Positions 34,649-44,235 of a stretch of DNA of 64,000 bases are shown here, in pieces. The stretch is from Haloterrigena salifodinae (GTDB lineage Archaea; Halobacteriota; Halobacteria; Halobacteriales; Natrialbaceae). Position numbers and translations under genes: made by a program. The notes under the pieces are model-generated. The model made no database searches and had not been told where the DNA came from. It worked only from the letters and a program-made list of their open reading frames with translations. The stretch lies in the NCBI RefSeq assembly GCF_003977755.1, contig NZ_RQWN01000004.1:248001-312000 (forward strand). Direction: 5' to 3'. Each line of letters starts with the position of its first letter. Position 1 is the first letter of the stretch.

Positions 34649-34820
34649 GCCATCTTCTTACCCTCTCACATCGGGACTGCGTGAAGACGTGTCAGCAGGG
34701 AGGGTACGCTGATACCAAGCGCCGAAATTCGGCGCTGGTTGTTCCGGACGGAGTCTGCGATGGACCATCCCGTTATCCGAGACGGGAAGGTATAAGGGTC
34801 GTTCGAGCCACAGTGTAGAT

Positions 34821-35630
34821 ATGTTCGAGGAAGACGCATACAGGCTCGGATTCGGGACGTACAGTCTCACCGATGAGGACGGGATCGACGCCCTCGTGAC
34901 GGCGATCGAGTCGGGATACCGGCACCTCGATACGGCCCGCCTGTACGGCAACGAGGAAGAGGTCGGCGAGGCCATCGCCCGAGCCGACGTCGATCGCGAC
35001 GACCTGTTCGTCGCCACGAAGATCGCCCACTTCGAGGAACCGGAGAAGACGCCGGAGTACGTTCGAAACGGCGTCGAAGAGAGCCTCTCTCGGCTCGGAA
35101 TCGAGACGATAGATCTGCTCTACCACCACTGGCCCCGCGGCCGGGACGACATCGAGACTGTGCTCCCAGTCTTCAACGACCTCGTCGATGCGGGACAGGT
35201 CGAGCGCGTCGGCGTGAGCAACTACACACCCGCCGATCTGGAACTCGCCGACGAACTCCTCGAACAGTCGCTGTACGCGGTGCAGGCCGAGATGCATCCG
35301 TTCCTGCCCCAGGACGAACTCCGCGCAGCCGTTCGGGACCGCGACGCGTACTTCGTCGCCTACTCGCCGATCGCGCAGGGCGAAGTGTTCGATACCCCCG
35401 AGATCTCGGCGGTCGCCGACAAACACGACGTGAACGAGGCCGTCGTCAGCTTAGCCTGGCTCCTCTCGAAGAACGGCGTCGTTCCGATCCCCCGGTCCCA
35501 GACCACGGAACACATTCGGAGCAACCGCGAGGCGCTCGAGGTCGACCTGGACGAGGAGGATATCGAACGCATCGACGGTATCGATCGCCGGCTCCGCTGT
35601 GAGGACCCCGACTGGATGGAGTGGGAGTAA
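34821..35630 (+). CDS. Aldo/keto reductase
   Basis: A 269-residue NAD(P)H-dependent carbonyl reductase of the AKR superfamily, starting MFEEDAYRLGFGTYSLTDED. The catalytic tetrad is visible: Asp and Tyr in HLDTARLYGNEEEVG, Lys in LFVATKIAHF and His in DLLYHHWPRG. The C-terminal cofactor part PIPRSQTTEHIRSN binds the adenosine phosphate. It is the first gene of the catabolic region, and three putative IclR sites lie in its long upstream region. It may reduce a sugar- or cyclitol-derived ketone or aldehyde. Confidence 0.9.
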   Translation: MFEEDAYRLGFGTYSLTDEDGIDALVTAIESGYRHLDTARLYGNEEEVGEAIARADVDRDDLFVATKIAHFEEPEKTPEYVRNGVEESLSRLGIETIDLLYHHWPRGRDDIETVLPVFNDLVDAGQVERVGVSNYTPADLELADELLEQSLYAVQAEMHPFLPQDELRAAVRDRDAYFVAYSPIAQGEVFDTPEISAVADKHDVNEAVVSLAWLLSKNGVVPIPRSQTTEHIRSNREALEVDLDEEDIERIDGIDRRLRCEDPDWMEWE

Positions 35631-35862
35631 GCGAGCCCACAACGGCACCGCTTGAAGACGACGCGTTCTTTCGGTCGACCTCTCTGCGCTCGGCGAATCG
35701 ATCAGCGGCGTCTACCCGGCTCTTGTGGCCGCAGTCAGTGATAGCGGGGGAAGTACTGTCTCGAAAAGAACGGACGGAGCGCGACGAGACCACCATCGCG
35801 CGTCGTTGTCACGACGATTTCGCGGGTGCGCCTCGGTTCGACCGTGACGGAACGGCTTGCGA

Positions 35863-36951
35863 CTATCGGCTGACGCTGCTCGCCTCGCCTTCCTCGTCGT
35901 ACGTTCGGATGAGGTCGGCGATGAGTTCGACGTCGCGCTTCGATTCCTCCGGCGGCGTCCGCGGCTCGGCCTCCCCCTCGATACACTCGAGGAAGTGTCT
36001 CAGTTCGCGTTTGAACGGCTCGTCCGACGACGGGGTGTAGCGGGACTCCGTCGTCTCTTCCGTCCCGAGTTTGGTGCGGACGTCCGACGGCGTGTTCTTG
36101 ATGAACGCGTTCGAGAACTCGATCGACGCCGATCCCTCGGGAGCGTCGACGCGGATGCGCTCGTCGTACCACTTCCGATCGGTCGCGCCGGACTCGAGGA
36201 TACACCGGCGGTCTCCTTCGTATCGGAGCTGAGCGGTGACGTACTTCCAGCCCTTGAACACGTCGACGTGGTCGATCCGTTCGACCGATCCGAACGCGGA
36301 CCGGAGCGCGTTGACGTCGTGGCAGATGCTCTCGAGGTGGTACTCGTAGGCTTGCGTGAGCGTCTCATCGTCGGTTCCGACGGCGGCCTCGACCTGTTGT
36401 TGGCGCTTCGAATTGCTCTCTTCGATGAACGCGTCGTCGAGGTCGGCGTAGACGATGTCGTAGTTCTCCTCGATGACCGCGCCGACGTCCGGCGGAATGA
36501 CGGTGCTCGTGACGAGATCGATATCAGACAGCTCGTCCACTTCGGCCTGGAACTTCTGGAAACCGGGATCGAAGCGCTTCATGTAGCCGACCATGCAGAC
36601 CGCGTCCGTCTCCGCGGCCGCATCGATCACCTGCTGGGCGTCGTCGGGCGTCACGGCGACCGGTTTCTCGACGAACGTGTGCAGATCCGCCTCGAGGGCG
36701 GCAACGGCTACCTCCGCGTGGGTGTGCATCGGCGTGGTAATGACTACGCCGTCGAGCGTGTCGGCCTGATCTTCGATCAGCGCCGTACTTTCTGTGTACC
36801 GATGGGAGACGTTATACCGATCGCCGAACGTCTCGACCACGTTCTCGCCGGGGTCCGCGATTGCGTGGATGTCCGCCTTCGGCAGTTCCGCGAGGTACGG
36901 AACGTGCATGATCTGTGCGATAGCGCCGACACCGATGACTCCGAGCTTCAT
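35863..36951 (-). CDS. Gfo/Idh/MocA oxidoreductase (IolG-like), copy 1
   Basis: A 362-residue NAD(P)-dependent dehydrogenase. Rossmann motif: KLGVIGVGAIAQIMHVPYLA; the catalytic Lys is in FVEKPVAVTPDDAQ, and a candidate His/Asp pair appears in ICHDVNALRSAFG. Family members include myo-inositol 2-dehydrogenase (IolG), scyllo-inositol and glucose-fructose oxidoreductases. The start fits a TATA-like GCTATTTGTGG about 33 bp upstream. Divergent from an IolM-like dehydrogenase, which acts on the product of IolG in the Thermotoga pathway, so inositol 2-dehydrogenase is the leading hypothesis. The C-terminus is acidic. A paralogue is at 60869-61936. Confidence 0.85.
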   Translation of the reverse strand: MKLGVIGVGAIAQIMHVPYLAELPKADIHAIADPGENVVETFGDRYNVSHRYTESTALIEDQADTLDGVVITTPMHTHAEVAVAALEADLHTFVEKPVAVTPDDAQQVIDAAAETDAVCMVGYMKRFDPGFQKFQAEVDELSDIDLVTSTVIPPDVGAVIEENYDIVYADLDDAFIEESNSKRQQQVEAAVGTDDETLTQAYEYHLESICHDVNALRSAFGSVERIDHVDVFKGWKYVTAQLRYEGDRRCILESGATDRKWYDERIRVDAPEGSASIEFSNAFIKNTPSDVRTKLGTEETTESRYTPSSDEPFKRELRHFLECIEGEAEPRTPPEESKRDVELIADLIRTYDEEGEASSVSR

Positions 36952-37183
36952 CTCAGCAGTGGGTTAGTCAGCATCCCACAAATAGCTTACCAACCCATAT
37001 GACATGGTAGCTATCGAGGGAGAGAACCGGACGAAAGACCCGCACGTCCAGGCAAAAACCATCGACCACTTTCGGACGATCACTGACCGCTGAGACGACA
37101 GCTATCGCCCGTCGAGTCGAGTCCACGGGGGCTTTTCCCATACTTTTATAACCGCCTCTGCCGATGTCTGGGATAGACAGACA

Positions 37184-38338
37184 ATGAAAGCGTTACTGCT
37201 TGATGCGGAGTGGAATCCGCGCTCCGAGTACGACCTTACGGATAGCGAGCGGGAAACACAGAAAGCACACAATAGCGCCCAGGTCTGGCAACATCCCGAG
37301 ATGAACGTCGAAGACAGACCCCGACCGGAACCTGAAGACGACGAGGTGCTTATCGAGGTCGCCTATGCGGGTGTCTGTGGCAGTGACTGCTCTATGATTC
37401 AGACCGACGAAGAAGGGTACATGCACTATTCGGCGTACACACAGTTCCCAAACGTAACCGGTCACGAATTCTCGGGGCGGATCGCCGAGACCGGTGATGA
37501 CGCAAACCTCTTCGAACCGGGCGAGCGAGTGACCTCGGAGGTCGTCGACTACTGTGGCCGATGTCAGCAGTGTCGGCGTGGCTTCCACGGCCACTGTGAG
37601 AACTTCGAACAGGTCGGCTTCACGATCCCCGGCGCGTTCGCGGAGTACGTCACCGTCCCAGAGAAAATCGTCTGGAGCGTCGAGTCACTCGCGAACGCCT
37701 ACGAGGACGAAGATGAACTGTTGCGAGCAGCAGCCACTATTGAGCCCAGCACCATTACCTACCACGGTATTTTCGTCCGCTCTGAGGGTGTCTTACCCGG
37801 CGATCACCACGTCTACCATGGAACGGGGCCGATCGGTCTCACTGGAATGAATCTCTCACGAGCGGCGGGTGCAGGCAAGGTTATCGGGTTCGATCCGTCA
37901 CCTGAACGACGGTCGATCGCGGCCGACCTCGGGTTCGACCACGTATATGACCCAACGGAGCAAGATCCCGTCGAGGTCATCGACAAAGTCACCGATGGTC
38001 GTGGTGCTGATGTCCACCTCGAAACTGCAGGTGCTGTTACTGAAACCTATCCAGTCATCCAGGAGACGCTGGCCGAGGAGGCTAACGTCGTCCACGTCAG
38101 CAATGCCAGCAGTGCGCCCAATCTCGCGACCAGGAAGTATCAGGGCAGCAGTGCACAACTATACGGCACGGAGGGACACACCGGACAACAGATTTACCCG
38201 CGAGTCATCCGTCTGATGAGCGCCGGACGACTCGATAATACGTCAATTATCACGTCGACGTATTCGCTATCGAATGCTGACAAGGCCATCGAACAGGCAG
38301 CAAAACGGGTCGACGGGAAGGTACTCATAGAGATATAA
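37184..38338 (+). CDS. Zn-dependent dehydrogenase, IolM-like, copy 1
   Basis: A 384-residue medium-chain dehydrogenase with the catalytic zinc motif AYAGVCGSD, NVTGHEFSG and the structural-zinc Cys cluster YCGRCQQCRRGFHGHCENF. The N-terminal extension (LDAEWNPRSEYDLTDSERE and then VWQHPEMNVEDRPRP) and the loop QTDEEGYMHY resemble Thermotoga scyllo-inosose 3-dehydrogenase IolM as I remember it. The reaction would oxidise a keto-inositol to a diketone with NAD+. A TATA box CTTTTATAACC lies about 34 bp before the ATG. Third codon positions contain visibly more A/T than in the paralogue at 40762, hinting at separate acquisition. Confidence 0.85.
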   Translation: MKALLLDAEWNPRSEYDLTDSERETQKAHNSAQVWQHPEMNVEDRPRPEPEDDEVLIEVAYAGVCGSDCSMIQTDEEGYMHYSAYTQFPNVTGHEFSGRIAETGDDANLFEPGERVTSEVVDYCGRCQQCRRGFHGHCENFEQVGFTIPGAFAEYVTVPEKIVWSVESLANAYEDEDELLRAAATIEPSTITYHGIFVRSEGVLPGDHHVYHGTGPIGLTGMNLSRAAGAGKVIGFDPSPERRSIAADLGFDHVYDPTEQDPVEVIDKVTDGRGADVHLETAGAVTETYPVIQETLAEEANVVHVSNASSAPNLATRKYQGSSAQLYGTEGHTGQQIYPRVIRLMSAGRLDNTSIITSTYSLSNADKAIEQAAKRVDGKVLIEI

Positions 38339-38436
38339 TACGAACAGGTCCTCGAGAAGAGTCTCTACTGTACCGATTCGATTGGAACCGTCTTTGTTCT
38401 AGCTGAAGGTCGCTCCGCTCGACGATCGGCTTGTCC

Positions 38437-39240
38437 TTACGCGCCGGTCGCGTCGTTCCAGTGGTCGATGTTCCGCTTCGCGTGGACGAGCCTGTCGTCG
38501 CGTTCGTTCTCGATCTCGATCGTGATCTGCCCGTCGTAGCCGATTTCGTCGAGCGCCTCGTCGACGGCCTCGAAGTCGATGACGCCCGCGCCGAGGTCGA
38601 CGAACGACGTCAGGAACACGAAGAGGCTATCGTACTGGACGTTCCCCGCCGAGAGGGTGTCGACGTGGTCCTGGAAGTCGACGGTCGGGTCGATGTCCTT
38701 GAGGTGGACGTACGCGATGTCGTCCGCGAACCGGTGGATGCCGTCGATGACGTCGCCGTAGGGCTGGTAGTGAGCCGTGTCGTACAGCAGTTCGAGGTTG
38801 TCGGGCGCGCGCTCGAGCCACTCCTCGATCTCTTCGGGGCTCTCGATCTTCGAGGCGCCGTGGTGGTGGATAACGGGCGTGACGCCGGCCTCGTCGGCGG
38901 CCGTACAGATCCGATCGAGCCACTCGTCGAACGTCGCGTCGTTGGTCTGGCCCCGCGGCGGCGGCAGAATGCCGAGGAAGCGCGCGTCGAGTTCGGCCGC
39001 GATGCCGGCGCCGTCGACCGCCGCTTCGACGTCCTCCTCGTCGTTGAGCCAGCCGGCCATGACGCAGTAGATGTCGAGGCCGTGTTCCTCGAGGGACTCC
39101 TGAAGTGAGTCGACGCCGATGTATTCCACTTTCCCGAGCCCGAGTTCGACGCCGTCGTACCGGCACGCGGCGAAGTCACCGAGACCCTCGGACAGTACCT
39201 CTGCTGGGTCGTACATGATGGTCGTGTATCCTACGCCCAT
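38437..39240 (-). CDS. IolE-like TIM-barrel protein, copy 1
   Basis: A 267-residue sugar-phosphate isomerase/epimerase-type (xylose isomerase-like) barrel starting MGVGYTTIMYDPAEVLSEGL. Metal or substrate residues are in VTPVIHHHGASKIES, LELLYDTAHYQPYGD, AYVHLKDIDP and ITIEIENERDD. These line up well with remembered Bacillus IolE (LVYHHHLGTG, LLYDTGHAY, VHFKD), an enzyme that dehydrates 2-keto-myo-inositol. A TATA box (ATTTATTATC) lies 28 bp upstream. Other possibilities are an epimerase such as 5-keto-L-gluconate epimerase (IolO). A paralogue is at 52513-53328. Confidence 0.78.
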   Translation of the reverse strand: MGVGYTTIMYDPAEVLSEGLGDFAACRYDGVELGLGKVEYIGVDSLQESLEEHGLDIYCVMAGWLNDEEDVEAAVDGAGIAAELDARFLGILPPPRGQTNDATFDEWLDRICTAADEAGVTPVIHHHGASKIESPEEIEEWLERAPDNLELLYDTAHYQPYGDVIDGIHRFADDIAYVHLKDIDPTVDFQDHVDTLSAGNVQYDSLFVFLTSFVDLGAGVIDFEAVDEALDEIGYDGQITIEIENERDDRLVHAKRNIDHWNDATGA

Positions 39241-39452
39241 ACAGAGTGGAGGACCGTCCGAGATAATAAATCATGGGGATAGCTGTCGCGGCGGATGGAC
39301 TCGAGCGCGACGGTCGACCGACCGTCGATAACGCGTTTCGTGAGTGCGGTCGATCCGACCCAGCGAAGTATGCGCCTTCACGGGGTGTGTGAACAGCAAC
39401 AGATGATGACCCTTTCAGTAGCTTTGTATTACAGCGGCTCGGACTAGCTGGT

Positions 39453-40622
39453 ATGACTGAGAACGTCGTCGTCCTCGGCGCCGGGTACGCCGGGGCCGGT
39501 GCTATCGCAACGCTCCAATCGAGACTCGAGACCGACGCTCGGCTGACGTGGATCGCCGACGTCGACTACCACCTCGTGCTCCACGAGGCCCACCGCGTCG
39601 TTCGGGATCCGGACGTCCGCTCGGACGTCACCTTCTCGGTCGACCTGATCGCCAATCCGTCGACCCAATTCATTAGAGACGAGGTAACCGGTCTCGACAC
39701 CGACGAGCGGGTCGTCGAACTCGCCGATAGCCAGGGCGTCGAGTACGATTACGTCATCGTCGGTCTGGGCAGCCAGACCGCCTACTACGGTATCCCCGGT
39801 CTCGAGGAGCACTCGCTGACGCTGAAGAGTCTCGACGACGCCCTCGAGATCCACGACACGGTCGAAGACGCCAGTCTGGAGGCAACCCGCGAGGAGCCCG
39901 CACAGATCGTCATCGGCGGGGCCGGCCTCTCGGGCATCCAGACCGCCGGCGAAATCGCGGAGTTTCGCGACAACCACCGCGCGCCGATCGACATTCATCT
40001 CGTCGAGGCCTTGGAAGAGATCTTCCCAGGCAACGATCCCGAAATACAGCAGGCCCTGCGCGACCTACTCGAGGAGGCCGGCGTCCAGATCCACACGGAC
40101 GACCCGATCACGGAAGCCACCGAGGATCACATCGAGTTCGACGAAGGCGAACCACTCGACCACGACATCCTCGTCTGGACCGGCGGCATCACCGGCCGCG
40201 ACGCCTTCGACGACGCCGACCTCGAGGACGAGCACAATCGGATGACGACGGGGGCGAACTTCCGGACCACCGACGAGCGCGTCTTCGCGATCGGCGACTC
40301 GGCGCTCGTCGACCAGGGCGATCAGCCCGCACCGCCGACCGCACAGGCCGCCTGGCAGGCTGCGGAAGTGGTCGGCGAGAACGTCGCTCGCGCCATCGAG
40401 AACCGGCCGCTGAAGACCTGGGAGTACGAGGACAAGGGAACGGTCGTCTCCGTCGGCGAGGAGGCCGTCGCTCACGAGGTCACGCCGGCGTTCGGCGTCT
40501 CCCTCCCGGTCGACACGTTCGGCGGCGTTCCCGCGCAGACCCTCAAAAAGCTGATCGCGGCCCGCTGGATCGCGGACATCACCTCCTGGAACGAGGCCCG
40601 CAAGTCCTGGTCGTCGCTGTAA
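39453..40622 (+). CDS. FAD-dependent oxidoreductase (NDH-2-like)
   Basis: A 389-residue pyridine-nucleotide-disulphide-type flavoprotein: FAD motif NVVVLGAGYAGAGAIATL, DYVIVGLGSQTAYYGIPG, NAD motif IVIGGAGLSGIQTAGEIAEF and the C-terminal FAD site RVFAIGDSALV. The order and length match type-II NADH dehydrogenases and related NAD(P)H-quinone oxidoreductases. No membrane helix is obvious; NDH-2 proteins attach peripherally. It may return NADH from the many dehydrogenases around it to the respiratory chain. TATA-like CTTTGTATTAC about 28 bp upstream. Confidence 0.85.
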   Translation: MTENVVVLGAGYAGAGAIATLQSRLETDARLTWIADVDYHLVLHEAHRVVRDPDVRSDVTFSVDLIANPSTQFIRDEVTGLDTDERVVELADSQGVEYDYVIVGLGSQTAYYGIPGLEEHSLTLKSLDDALEIHDTVEDASLEATREEPAQIVIGGAGLSGIQTAGEIAEFRDNHRAPIDIHLVEALEEIFPGNDPEIQQALRDLLEEAGVQIHTDDPITEATEDHIEFDEGEPLDHDILVWTGGITGRDAFDDADLEDEHNRMTTGANFRTTDERVFAIGDSALVDQGDQPAPPTAQAAWQAAEVVGENVARAIENRPLKTWEYEDKGTVVSVGEEAVAHEVTPAFGVSLPVDTFGGVPAQTLKKLIAARWIADITSWNEARKSWSSL

Positions 40623-40761
40623 GCGGTTTCAGAATCGCTGTTTTCGATCGGTTGGCTGAGAGTTATCGGCGGGACGCCCGACTGTCCGTCGCGATGTGCT
40701 CCGGAGTTCGCGTCGAGCCTCGAGAAGCGCGTCGATAGTACGTCGCTCGCTCGCTGCGGGA

Positions 40762-41916
40762 CTATATTTCGATCAGGACCTTCCCGTCGACGCGTTCGGC
40801 TGCCGTTCGAATCGCCTCGTCGGCGTTCGAGAGATCGAACGTCGACGTGATCAGCGGTCGGTTGTCGAGCTGGCCGGCGGCCATCAGCCTGATCACGCGC
40901 GGGTAGACCTGCTGTCCGGTGTGGCCCTCGGATCCGTAGAGCTGAGCGTTGTTGCCCTGGTACTTCCGGAGCGCGATGTCAGGATCGCTCGCGGCGTTGC
41001 TGATGTGGACGACGTTCGCGCCCTCCGCCAGCGAGTCCTCGATCGCGGGGTAGGTCTGGGAGACCGCGCCGGCGGTCTCGACGTGGACGTCGGCGCCCTC
41101 GCCGTCCGTGACCGACGCGATCGTCTCGACCGGATCGTCCTCGATCGGGTTGTAGACGTGTTCAAACCCAAGCGTGCGGGCGACCTCGCGGCGTTCGTCG
41201 GACGGTTCGAACGCGATCACCTTTCCGGCGCCCGCGGCCCGGGAGACGTTCATCCCGGTCAGGCCGATCGGGCCCGCGCCGTGGTAGACGTGGTAGTCGC
41301 CGGGGAGGACCCCGTCGGCTCGAGCGAACAGCCCGTGGTACGTGATGGTGCTGGGCTCGATCGTCGCGGCGGCCCGAAGCGCCTCGTCGTCCGTCTCGTA
41401 GGCGTCCCGGAGCGCCGAGACATCCCAGCAGAGCTTTTCCGGAACGGCGGCGTACTCCGCGAACGCGCCGGGGATCGTGAAGCCGAGCTGCTCGAAGTTC
41501 TCGCAGTGGCCCATAAATCCCTGCCGACACATGTTACAGCGGCCGCAGTAGCCGGTAACCTCCGCGGTGACGAGGTCGCCTTCCTCGAACAGTTGCGCGT
41601 CGTCGCCCGTCTCAACGACCTCGCCGACGAACTCGTGGCCGGTCACGTTCGGCAACCGGAGGTACGCCGAGTAGTGGACGTAGCCGTCCTCGTCCGTCTC
41701 GAGCATCGAGACGTCGCTCCCGCAGATGCCCGCGTAGCGAACGCGGACGAGCACTTCGTCGCCGTCCGGCGTCGGGCGCTCGCGTTCGGTGACGCGAAGG
41801 TCGGGATTTCGCCACACCTGCGAGGCGTTCATCGCCTTCTTTGATTCGCGTTCGGCGTTCGAAACGTCGTACTCCGCTCTGGGGTCCCACTCAGCATCCA
41901 CCACAAGGGATTCCAT
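40762..41916 (-). CDS. Zn-dependent dehydrogenase, IolM-like, copy 2
   Basis: A 384-residue paralogue of 37184-38338 that aligns without gaps over its whole length. It retains RYAGICGSD, the GHEFVG zinc ligand, the four-Cys cluster YCGRCNMCRQGFMGHC and the Rossmann region GAGPIGLTGMNVSRAAGAG. The C-terminus ends RVDGKVLIEI in both copies. A TATA box (CCTTATACC, 41940-41948) lies 28 bp before the ATG. It is more GC-rich than copy 1. The two may differ in substrate (e.g. scyllo- versus myo-derived ketones) or one may be a recent arrival. Confidence 0.85.
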   Translation of the reverse strand: MESLVVDAEWDPRAEYDVSNAERESKKAMNASQVWRNPDLRVTERERPTPDGDEVLVRVRYAGICGSDVSMLETDEDGYVHYSAYLRLPNVTGHEFVGEVVETGDDAQLFEEGDLVTAEVTGYCGRCNMCRQGFMGHCENFEQLGFTIPGAFAEYAAVPEKLCWDVSALRDAYETDDEALRAAATIEPSTITYHGLFARADGVLPGDYHVYHGAGPIGLTGMNVSRAAGAGKVIAFEPSDERREVARTLGFEHVYNPIEDDPVETIASVTDGEGADVHVETAGAVSQTYPAIEDSLAEGANVVHISNAASDPDIALRKYQGNNAQLYGSEGHTGQQVYPRVIRLMAAGQLDNRPLITSTFDLSNADEAIRTAAERVDGKVLIEI

Positions 41917-42024
41917 ACCACACCATTTGCCAGCATCCGGTATAAGGATTCGGAGCCGCTGCGGCCGTCGGCCATGAAGAAGAGAGCTCGGCCGGCGGGA
42001 ACTCGACGGACGGGGGCGGCGCCG

Positions 42025-43761
42025 TCAGTCGTCCCGTTCGAGGTCGGCGAGGTCCCACTTGCCGGTGACGATCGCACCGGAGTCTTCGTTGTCCGGTTCG
42101 ACGATGGCTTCGACGAGCGCGGGGCCGTCGTGGGCCAGGGCCTCCTCGAGCGTCTCGGTCAAGTTCTCGGGTTTGATGACGCGTTCGGTGAACTCGACGC
42201 CGAACGATTCCGCCATCTGAACGAAGTCGACGCCCTCTTCGAACGGCGTGTTGAGGACGCGGTCCCAGCCGTACTTGTCGACCTGCAGGTTCCGGATCGA
42301 CTTCCAGCCGTCGTTGTTCACGACGAGCCAGGTGACGTCGACGTCGTGTTCGACCGCGCAGTTGACTTCCTGGTTACACATCATGAAGCTGCCGTCGCCC
42401 TCCACGTCGACGACCTGCCTGTCGGGCCGGGCGAGCTTCGCGCCGATGGCGGCGGAGACGCCGAAGCCCATCGTCGAGAAGCCGCCACAGGAGATGTTCG
42501 TCCGGGGCTCGTACACCGGGAACTGCGGATTCGTGACCTCCTGTGGCTGGCCAGCGCTTGAGACGACGATCCCGTCTCGTTCGAGCGCCTCGCGCAGGCT
42601 CGCCAGGGCGCGCGAGATTGACATCGGCACGTCGTCCGTCTGTCGCTCTTCGACGAGTTCCTGCCACTCGGCCCACAGCCGCTGGATCTCGTCGTAGTAC
42701 TCGTTGTCTTCGGTACCGACGGGATCGACGCGGTCGGCGACTTCCTCGTGGAGCTGTCGCGTGACGACCTTCGAGTCGCCGAGGATGCCGACCTCGACGG
42801 GGTAGTTCTTGCCGATCTCCTCGTTGTCGATGTCGACGTGGATGAGCTTGCTCGGCGGGATCTCGAAGCTCACGCCCTGTTCGAACGAGGACGTGTGCAT
42901 GTCCGTGAACCGACAGCCGATCGCGAGCACGACGTCCGCGTTGCTCGCGAGTTCGTTGCCGGCCGTCGAGCCGATCCAGCCCGCGTAGCCGACGAACAGC
43001 TCGTGGTCCTCGGGGATGATCCCCTTCGCCTGGAAGGTCGGAATGACGGGCGCCTTGAGGTGTTCCGCGAGGTCCTGGACCTCGTCCCAGGCCTCGCCGA
43101 GCATACAGCCGCCGCCGGGGACGATAACCGGCCGGTCGGCCTCCGCGAGCAGGTCGGCGGCCTCGGAGACGGACTCCGGATCGCCGCCGGGACGGCTGTG
43201 GGTTCGCGTCTCCGCCGGCTCCGGAATCTCGACGTCGGCGGCGCCGCCCTGGACGTCCATCGGCACGTCGACGTGAACCGGGCCCGGCCGGCCCGTCGTC
43301 GCGACCTGGAACGCCCGTCTGAGGACTCGAGGCAGGCGTTCGACGTCGTTCACGACGAAGCTCTTCTTCGTGACCGGCTCCATTACGCTCGGGAAGTCGC
43401 CGGGTTTCTGTCGTTCGATCTCCTGGAGGATCCCCTGGCCGTACTCGTGGGTCTGAGGCGCGCCCGTGAAGACGACCATCGGAATCGAGTCGACGTAGGC
43501 CGTCGCGACGCCGGTGACCGTGTTCGTCGCGCCGGGACCGATCGACGTGAACACGGCGAGCGGATCGCCGCTGGCACGCGCGTAGCCGTCCGCGAGGTGG
43601 GTCGCGCCCTCCTCGTGTCGCGGTTGGATGACCTCGACCTCGGAGTCGTTGAACGCGTCGAGGAGGTTCGTGCTCCCGTGTCCGGGAATGCCGACCAGGT
43701 ACTCTACACCCTCTTTCTCCAGATACTCGGCGATAATCTCGCCTCCGGTAAGCGTGGGCAT
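42025..43761 (-). CDS. ThDP-dependent enzyme, IolD-like
   Basis: A 578-residue thiamine-diphosphate enzyme of the acetolactate-synthase superfamily. MPTLTGGEIIAEYLEKEGVE begins the PYR domain with the activating Glu in RHEEGATHLADGYAR; the central domain carries VLAIGCRFTDMHTSS; the PP domain has the ThDP motif VDVEGDGSFMMCNQE ... NNDGWKS. GIPGHGSTN near the N-terminus and RFTDMHTSSF resemble IolD (FGHGN, RYTDFATSS), the inositol-pathway hydrolase that opens the ring of the trihydroxy-dione. A TATA box ATATTTATGG (43784-43793) is 27 bp upstream of the ATG at 43761, which decides the start. Acetolactate synthase or another carboligase remains possible, but the pathway context favours IolD. Confidence 0.8.
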   Translation of the reverse strand: MPTLTGGEIIAEYLEKEGVEYLVGIPGHGSTNLLDAFNDSEVEVIQPRHEEGATHLADGYARASGDPLAVFTSIGPGATNTVTGVATAYVDSIPMVVFTGAPQTHEYGQGILQEIERQKPGDFPSVMEPVTKKSFVVNDVERLPRVLRRAFQVATTGRPGPVHVDVPMDVQGGAADVEIPEPAETRTHSRPGGDPESVSEAADLLAEADRPVIVPGGGCMLGEAWDEVQDLAEHLKAPVIPTFQAKGIIPEDHELFVGYAGWIGSTAGNELASNADVVLAIGCRFTDMHTSSFEQGVSFEIPPSKLIHVDIDNEEIGKNYPVEVGILGDSKVVTRQLHEEVADRVDPVGTEDNEYYDEIQRLWAEWQELVEERQTDDVPMSISRALASLREALERDGIVVSSAGQPQEVTNPQFPVYEPRTNISCGGFSTMGFGVSAAIGAKLARPDRQVVDVEGDGSFMMCNQEVNCAVEHDVDVTWLVVNNDGWKSIRNLQVDKYGWDRVLNTPFEEGVDFVQMAESFGVEFTERVIKPENLTETLEEALAHDGPALVEAIVEPDNEDSGAIVTGKWDLADLERDD

Positions 43762-43962
43762 ATGTAATGAATTACCCCGATGTGCCATAAATATTCGCCC
43801 TCACGTGTCGGTGGGCGAAGCCGGGCGACTGGAGGTGAGCGGTAGCCGTCTAGGCGCAGTCGTCGCCGCTCGCGTCTCGAGCCGGAATCCGCCGAAGCTG
43901 TGGCACCTGCCCACCACGCCGGCGGTCGAGTACGACCGGCTCGCGACCACGGACGCGCTCAG

Positions 43963-44235
43963 CTATTCGGTCCGGCGTTCGACGCTCACGGACTCCGAAC
44001 CGTCGACCGTAATCAGATAGCCCTCATACTCGAACCGAAGCGCCAGTGACGACGGGCCCGCTGTGGCGGAATTCACTAGGGCGTCGAGTGCCCCCGGATC
44101 GATGGTGTCGTATAATGGCGGTAACTGACTGGCTTCCCGGTCCGAAGCCGTCGCGACGCGTTTGACGACTTTCATCGAGACGGATTCCGCCGGGTGTCCC
44201 GCTCCAAAGGGGTCGGTTTTGTTTCTGTGTCCCAT
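43963..44235 (-). CDS. HalOD1 output-domain protein
   Basis: About 90 residues from an ATG at 44235 (an alternative lies at 44268). The segment LPPLYDTIDPGALDALVNSA followed by SLALRFEYEGYLITVDG and SVSVE matches the HalOD1 domain found at the C-terminus of haloarchaeal regulators and as stand-alone proteins. The function of HalOD1 is not known; it is thought to act as a signal output or interaction module. It lies convergent to no obvious partner, between the IolD-like and IolN-like genes. Confidence 0.7.
   Translation of the reverse strand: MGHRNKTDPFGAGHPAESVSMKVVKRVATASDREASQLPPLYDTIDPGALDALVNSATAGPSSLALRFEYEGYLITVDGSESVSVERRTE

Larger units (their letters stand above)
34211..34820. other. 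0.6-kb regulatory stretch before the aldo/keto reductase
   Basis: No convincing gene. It contains three copies of the GTTTG-N7-CAAAC palindrome (34321, 34502, 34632) and, next to the reductase start, a TATA box (GGTATAAGGG near 34788-34797) that fits leaderless transcription from 34821. The length and operator number are unusual for a single short gene. Confidence 0.5.

Noticed and set aside
40696-41844. Antisense ORF of 382 codons opposite the second IolM-like gene
   Set aside because: Shadow frame: similar Arg/Val/Asp-rich antisense frames appear opposite most genes of this window.
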